A stretch of 64,000 nt of DNA, from assembly GCA_024195265.1 (NCBI GenBank), contig JAJLRJ010000003.1:32683643-32747642 (forward strand). The letters are read 5' to 3'. Positions 58,420 through 64,000 of this stretch are shown piece after piece. The notes under the pieces were generated by a model. It was not told the origin of the DNA and did not search any database. It saw nothing but the letters and a program-made list of their open reading frames with translations. The position numbers and the translations under genes were made by a program. This stretch comes from Dendrophyllia cribrosa (taxonomy: Eukaryota > Cnidaria > Anthozoa > Scleractinia > Dendrophylliidae). How positions within the stretch are numbered: position 1 is the first letter of the stretch; every line of letters starts with the position of its first letter.

Positions 58420-59030
58420 TCTGTGATGCCGCTTGCTTTAATTAATTTTGAATTTTGAATTTGGCTGTTTTGGATAGTGAAGGTTTAAACATAGTTATAT
58501 AATCAATTCATTTTCATGGCAGTCGCAAAAATGAACCCTGGGTGATTGCAAGAGTTTTAACGAGAAAGATCCTACAACATCATTCATGCTCTCCATTTCT
58601 TGATTAATACGCCTGCCTATTTATTTAGCCAAGTTCAAGGACACGAGGTATGAATCGGAAAATGACGTTAATGAGATGTTTATAGATCTTTAATAGGAAG
58701 AAAAGGAAAACATTTGAAGTCAAATGCGTGAAAGGCAGTGGAAAGGCTTCATCTCATTGACGTGAGATCGGCGTTGGGAACTTGTCTCGGGCTTCGAATG
58801 ATAGGCTTAACCTAGTTTTTCTCAAAACCCGACTTTTTGGTCTGAAGACTTTTTCCTCACTAACGTGGTGAAGTATGGAAAGGAACATGAAATCGCCACG
58901 ATAATTTGAGGATATGTAAAGCCCAGTGTAAAATTTCGCAGCGTTTTACCTGGAAGAGGAGAATTTTTGCCAAGAAATAATATAAATATTTAATTAAGAT
59001 TTACTGTTAAATCCAAGCCCTCGACTGAGA
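58420..59030 (+). repeat. 5' flank of the inverted TRPC duplication, copy 2
   Basis: Matches the minus strand of 54300-53190 (see that entry). It includes GGGAACTTGTCTCGGGCTTCG against GGGAACTTGTTTCAGGCTTCG, and GCCAAGAAATAATATAAATA against GCCAAGAAATAATATGAATA. The homology stops at the transposon that begins at 59085. Confidence 0.75.
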
Positions 59031-59084
59031 TATTATTCTGCGATGTTTGTTTGCTATTTCACCGAGAAACGTTTCACTGGGGAT

Positions 59085-60743
59085 TTAAGGTGGTACTGGA
59101 GGCTAATTTGACCATTTTTTGCCACAATCTATGTGCATTAAAACTGACAAAATAATTGTTCAATCTTGATAATATTTTCACATTTAAAACATTATTGCAT
59201 GTAAATTTGATTAAAATTTTTTTCATTCTGAAAAAATGAAAGGAATTCCTGTAATTTGATATTTTAAAGGGTGTGGTCAAAACCTTCATATGTCACCTTT
59301 TGCCATATTATGCAAAGAGAAATCCTTCCACTTCAAAATGCTTTGGGCAATGAATATATAAGGTTGAAACCTAAAATTGTGTGGGAGTACGTCATGGAAA
59401 AGTGAAAGGAAATAAATATATTACCAGAAATGTAATCGCATGTCGTTATAAAATATGCGGTTCCACTGTGGGACCCACATTCGAAAGCATTTGACGTACT
59501 CCCACAAAAAAGTTCGTACGCATATGTAAATTAAGTCTGCCAAGTTTCACGTCCTCTTGATAAACGTACGAAAAGAAATATGAATTTACATGCTCCCACC
59601 TTAGAAGTAACATGTTCTTAACTGCACAAAATCAAGCTAAACTGCAAAGAAATCGCTGTGAAAGCTCATGCATCGAACTGTTTTCAATGGCAGCCATATT
59701 GTTGTTGTCTACAATAATAGTTTCCAGCGGTAAAACGTCGAAAATGGCCCAATTTTGGGCCCTTCTTTCCTTTTACGGGGAGCTATTTTTCCCACGAAAC
59801 CAATCAGAAGAGGCGATTATAAACAATGACACCTCGCATAGCAACGGAACCCGCAACAGAACCCCAACAGCGTGATGGCATGAAATGCGAGAAATCAAAC
59901 AGAAGAAACGTGTGATCGAAGAAAATAAGCTAAAATACGCGTAGATCAGAGCGAATAGTTTAAAAAAGGAAAAAGTTGAAGTGATGCCGCCGAAAAAGCG
60001 GTTACACATGACAAAGGAGAAGTCAGACAAGGGCAATGAGCTCGCAGTCGAGAATAGTGCTAGATTTTGATAAGTCGAAGGAAACTGGCTGGACAATAAC
60101 ACAGGACAAACGATCGTCTTCATCGGGAGTGAAGGTTTACTTTCGCTACATAAACCCTGGCGCAAAGACAGTTAAAAGTGCTAAAGATGTAGTGCGGGAA
60201 CTGAGAGATTTCGAGTAACACATGCAAATGAAAGCCCGCGCCGGAGCCGCACCAAGAAGTGAAATCACAGGCAGATGCTTCCCTCTCCGAGGACTCTGAC
60301 TTAAGTTGTTATAAAAGGTAACAAGGCTAGCACAAATCTGCTCATTGCTAAAAGCATTTTAGCCCAGATTTAGAATAGGTCTACCCCAAGTACGTGCCTG
60401 AGAGATTTTTCCTTTTAGATCAAAATAAAGATATAATAGACCTGTTGTTCTAAATGTTGTCGATTCTTTGATCAGATTACACGGTTTTATTTGATCGAGC
60501 TGTCAACAAGGCCATCCTTGGGGAGATCCGCAGCAGGATGCAACTGCATTTAACGCAGTATGGTGTTCGTATTTTTACCGCGAAAACAGTCTTAGAAACG
60601 AAACTTTGATTGTTCATATCTCAAAAGGGTTTGATTATCCTGGCCTAAAATTTGGCGTGCGCATTTTTTTTTAGATTATCTTTGACCTGTAAAAAAATCG
60701 CTGCAATCCAAAAACATCACTTTAGCCTCCAGTACCACCTTAA
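59085..60743. mobile_element. 1.66-kb DNA transposon, TTAA target duplication
   Basis: Terminal inverted repeats GGTGGTACTGGAGGCTAA / TTAGCCTCCAGTACCACC are flanked by TTAA on both sides (59085-59088 and 60740-60743), as for piggyBac or Kolobok elements. No transposase was recognised. It contains ORFs at 59612-59875 and 60036-60218. It lies in the flank of the duplicated channel copy and is absent from the other copy. Confidence 0.8.
60036..60218 (+). CDS. small ORF with MBD-like motif inside the transposon
   Basis: 60 codons ending TAA. TGWTITQDKR, then VKVYFRYINPGAKTVKSAKD and VVREL resemble the methyl-CpG-binding domain pattern GW...K..R...G..VYY.SP.GK..RS...L..YL. An upstream overlapping frame starts MPPKKRLHMTKEK at 59981, so one frameshift may separate the parts. 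Either a captured host fragment or part of the element's own protein. Expression is unknown. Confidence 0.4.
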   Translation: MSSQSRIVLDFDKSKETGWTITQDKRSSSSGVKVYFRYINPGAKTVKSAKDVVRELRDFE

Positions 60744-60756
60744 AGGTACTCTTCAG

Positions 60757-60764
60757 TAGATACT

Positions 60765-60795
<31 letters not shown>

Positions 60796-60823
60796 GGATG
60801 GATAGATAGATGGATAGATAGAT
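60757..60823 (+). repeat. GATA microsatellite
   Basis: GATA/GATG units immediately beyond the right end of the TTAA transposon. Confidence 0.9.
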
Positions 60824-60969
60824 CACGCTTTTGTGCAATTTTATTGCAAGAGTGCACGGCATTCTGCGATCAAAAAGTTGGAGCTGCAGCACGCACTTAA
60901 CGATATCTCAAAAAGTCTCAAAATAAAAGCTTATAGAAATTTATAGAAATTTGTTTTTAAGTCTCTCGC

Positions 60970-61689
60970 TTGCTTGGAAATTCTTTAAATCTCCGCTTCT
61001 TTGGTTGTGAAATCCGTAATGAAAACAAACATCTCGGATGTTGTGTGGCGTCATACGCGCATGTTTTGCGACGTCATACGCGCCCGCGAGTTGGCCTTGC
61101 GCGACAGACAGACATACATGTCACGGAGGCGAGGCCGCGAAACATTCCGCTAGCCATGACCATGAGAAATGACGGGCATAGGTTTAGTTCTATGAGTGTG
61201 GGGCTCTGCGCGGACCTTCGGCCCGCAGAGCTCCGCCAAGAACTAGGCAACCTTACAGCAAGAAATGCAGAAAGATGTTAATTGTGATATTGTTGAAACC
61301 GTCCACCTCATTGGTTAAAACGTGAAAATCTACTATCACTTAACCAGGTAGTGCATTTATTACTCTCTAGTTTACTAATTGGTTCCCTTTAACTGAAAAC
61401 TATATATATATTCTGAGTTTAATTGCAACCAAAATTCTATGTGGGAAACATGTCAAATTAGAAGCCTTTCTTGGCCATTGTTTCGGAGTTTCACGATTGG
61501 ATAAAATCTTGCAGCACAAAAGAAACATCACTTTAAAATAAAGTTCCAGTACATTTTATTTAAAAAAACATGTTGTCCATAGGTTGATGTATTCTTAGTA
61601 AGAAAAACATAAACAACCTTATGTGGGGAAAGCAAAATGCCGCGGAACAACAGAGCATTGCCTAGTTCTTACACGCATTGTTACTTAAA
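60970..61689. other. non-coding stretch
   Basis: A GC-richer patch at 61040-61260 holds an open frame of 103 codons (60970-61281) without recognisable product, including a small hairpin at GCTCTGCGCGGACC / GGCCCGCAGAGC. The rest is AT-rich. Nothing supported as a gene. Confidence 0.4.
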
Positions 61690-62035
61690 ATGACTGGTCC
61701 CGAGGGTAACAGTGACATCGAGATTCGAGGGAAACAAAATTCACTGTTTCCCGAGTGATCGGTTATAAAGCGATTTGTTATATAGCTTTCCTCGTCGTGG
61801 AAAAACAAAGTTTGGAAAAAACGCGCCGAGCACTCGAAGTAAACATCAATCGCATCATGATCAATCCACCTTTTGTCACGGTCTGATCACGTGCGCTAGC
61901 GGGCAACAGTGCAATATTACCCTCTGACGTCATAATTGTTGCCCGCTTTCGCAAATGTTGCCCGCTAAGGACAATTGGCGGGAAACAGTTCGTTTGTTAA
62001 ATGTCATGTGACCATAAATTAACCAATCAACGCGC
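61690..62035 (+). mobile_element. MITE copy, reverse of 11375-11705
   Basis: Contains GGGAAACAAAATTCACTGTT, GCTAGCGGGCAACAGTG and GGCGGGAAACAGTTCGTTTG. It ends about 100 bases before the duplicated exon 1 region. Confidence 0.7.
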
Positions 62036-62149
62036 GCGTTGTATTGAGAAAAACTCCAGCTATATAACAACGTGCTTTAGATCAGAGACATATAACAATG
62101 CTATTCATTGCCGTATTTTTCATTCACTGAATTTCAGGTAACCCCTCGA

Positions 62150-63654
62150 CAGTGGATAAATTTCAATAGAAGGAACAAATATTTTTCTTCGAGAGATAGC
62201 AGTGGATGGTGGCCGTCGTCCACCAATTGACAAGTCACAACGAAAGCTTTACGAGGCAATAAGAAAAGGAAATTTAGAGAGCGTTAGGAGCACTGTGAGT
62301 TCCGCTCAGGAGGCAAAATGTGACCTTAATTGTTTGGATAGTTCTAATAAAACAGTTTTACAAGTGGCAGGAGGCCTGAATGTGTCCGTTCGAGACGACA
62401 TGATGAGAGCCTTACTGAGTGGCGGGGCCGACTTAGAGTTTGCTTTGCTTCACGTAGTACACGGTGATGACATAAAAACAGTGGAAATACTGCTTCAGTT
62501 TTACGATCAACAGCACCAACCATCATCAAACGCACCGTGCTCTTTAAAAAGTCATGCTGGTTACGTCACCCCGCTGATCCTGGCGGCCTGTTTGCAGAAT
62601 TTCCAAATGGTCAACCTGTTGCTGGAACATGGTTTCACCATTGGTGATACAAAAAGTGTCCAGCGGTCTTCAGACTCCAACGGAGTGGCCAGCGAGAAGC
62701 TTGGACCCGCTATGTACCGTTTAAATGAATACCGTGCACTTGCCAGCCCTGTGTTCATCGCGGCGTCTTTTCTTCAAAACGTGCAGAGGGGGCCAGGCCC
62801 AGTTCATCGTGCATGTGTTCTGAACAAAGAACTCCGTGCCACGGCTGAACAAGAGTACGAATTTAGGAAAGAATATTTCGAACTTTGTGATGGCTGTGAA
62901 AAATTTGCCGTGGCACTCCTTAATGAATGTCGCACGATGGAAGAGATAAGATGCGTCATGGATATGAACAACAAAGAAGAAACGCTGCCTGACTTGGGGA
63001 AAAGTTCTTTAAACATGCTGGAATTTGCTATCAATACCAAAAATAAAATGGTATGTTTAAAATACGTTTTTGTTTATTCAATTTACCAACGTTAAAATAT
63101 TATTCAGGTTAGATTTTCCTCATAAAGAATTATTAAATTAAAACGTTTGAAATCTAAACATGATAAAACATGCATGACACTTGACACATGCATGGCACAT
63201 GCACGACACATGCATGACATATGTATCATGTGACACATGACACGTATGTCGTGACACACATGACACTGACATGACACATGACACCTCATTGCTCCGTGCA
63301 ATAAGGGGCTTATTCCGCGTAAACTCAGTGATAATACTAACGACATGATTTCAACTTGCAGTTCGTTAGCCATCCTTACAGCCAGTTGATATTACAAAAA
63401 TGTCCCTTTCTTGGAGAAAAGTTCTTGGAAACAGACCATGGTGATCTTACTAGCTTTCCTGCTGTACCCTTTGGTCTTCATGGTTTGGTTTGTCTTTGTC
63501 AACATTTTGCCTAATCATAAGGTCACCAAAATGTTCCACTCACCTTGTGTGACGTTTCTCATCCACTGCGGTTCCTATCAAACATTTCTTTTCTTACTGG
63601 CTCTTACATCTTCTGGAAGTTTTGGGAGTACCTTTTTGGGCTATTCCTCTATTG
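62150..63654 (+). pseudogene. duplicated TRPC 5' half, broken
   Basis: Exon 1 (to 63051, donor GTATGT) and exon 2 (63362-63654, donor GTAAGA) are close copies of the first two exons of the intact channel, with matching intron edges (CACTGAATTTCAG, CAACTTGCAG). Both ATGs of the intact copy's start region have changed (to ATT and ATA), an in-frame TAA lies at 62157, and no in-frame ATG follows before the ankyrin region. In exon 2, 14 bases are missing after position 63394 relative to the intact copy, which shifts the frame into TAA at 63512-63514. The window ends before later exons could be seen. Most likely a pseudogene; an alternative start or splice is not excluded. Confidence 0.8.
63165..63295 (+). 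repeat. ACATGACAC-type tandem repeat
   Basis: Irregular head-to-tail CATGACACATG and CATGCACGACAC units in the intron between the duplicated exons. The same position in the intact copy has no such expansion. Confidence 0.7.
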
Positions 63655-64000
63655 GTAAGACTATAGAAGTAGAAGAAAATATAGACTAGGTGCGCAAACG
63701 AGTGAGATATCGAGTTGAACACGAATTGTTAAGCAATTTTTCGAAAATTGCCGAAGATGTTTGAGGAAGATCCGAAGATGTTTCAATTAAAATACACCAA
63801 CACCATTCATCTCGTTTGACATTTCACGAGGGCAAACATGGTGGCTAACGTCAGTAACTTCTCATTTTTTACAGTGAAAATAAACACGATTGATATTTTT
63901 ACATGCGTTGGATATCTTTGGGCGAAATCCATGTATTTCACTGAAGTTTATATAACAAATAGTAACTCTCAAACGCTTTGAAAGACCTTACGTCTATCTC
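63655..64000 (+). other. intron of the TRPC duplicate
   Basis: Sequence after the exon 2 donor. No further exon or repeat recognised up to the window end. Confidence 0.5.

Larger units (their letters stand above)
53650..58680. other. duplication spacer, no intact gene
   Basis: Between the two upstream flanks lie the MITE at 54739-55341, the fold-back at 55513-55603, the TRPC exon relic, a hairpin, a tandem duplication and the tRNA-like palindrome. Segments 58195-58250 and 58425-58490 are two copies of a GATGCC...GGCTGTTTTGGAT unit. No exon of an independent gene was supported. Confidence 0.5.

Overview
Organism and style. This is animal nuclear DNA: AT-rich, with short exons split by GT-AG introns and very many small transposable elements. 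A urate oxidase, a TRPC-type channel, a single-exon class A GPCR of the melanocortin/adenosine-like type, Penelope-like retroelements and dense MITEs together suggest a cnidarian, most likely an anthozoan such as a stony coral. That placement is inference from gene content and style; no sequence search was possible. Exon models were built by hand from splice signals and reading phase. Layout. (1) 583-10045, plus: an eleven-exon gene coding a bHLH-like helix-loop-helix, an HMG box and a C-terminal CW zinc finger. The first two domains are the architecture of the meiotic initiator MEIOSIN; the CW finger is an extra. (2) 14824-18326, minus: a three-exon gene for a lysine/glutamate/serine-rich, probably nuclear protein with a coiled coil and a C-terminal R3H-like domain. 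It shares a ~130-bp divergent promoter with (3) 18455-26076, plus: an intact ten-exon urate oxidase ending in the peroxisomal signal AKL. (4) 28487-29551, plus: an intronless GPCR whose third intracellular loop is a 13-residue tandem repeat. (5) 32264-40841, plus: a first exon coding an N-myristoylation/palmitoylation motif, phase-compatible with two alternative last exons (91-aa and 394-aa products). Its intron holds a 1.47-kb near-palindrome. (6) 45158-52033, minus: an apparently intact seven-exon TRPC-like channel, with an inverted Penelope-like element in the intron between S5 and the pore. (7) 58.4-63.7 kb, plus: an inverted duplicate of the 5' half of the same channel gene with about 2 kb of upstream flank, broken by start loss and a 14-nt deletion, and invaded by a TTAA-flanked transposon carrying an MBD-like ORF. 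A relic of channel exon 5 lies in the spacer. How things fit together. The genes are unrelated in function, as is usual in animal genomes; the only regulatory coupling visible is the divergent promoter at 18327-18454. Most of the rest is repeats: several MITE families occur two to four times, often in both orientations, along with SINEs with tRNA-like heads, fold-back elements, minisatellites and long poly-G/poly-C runs. No CRISPR, rRNA or convincing functional tRNA gene was seen.
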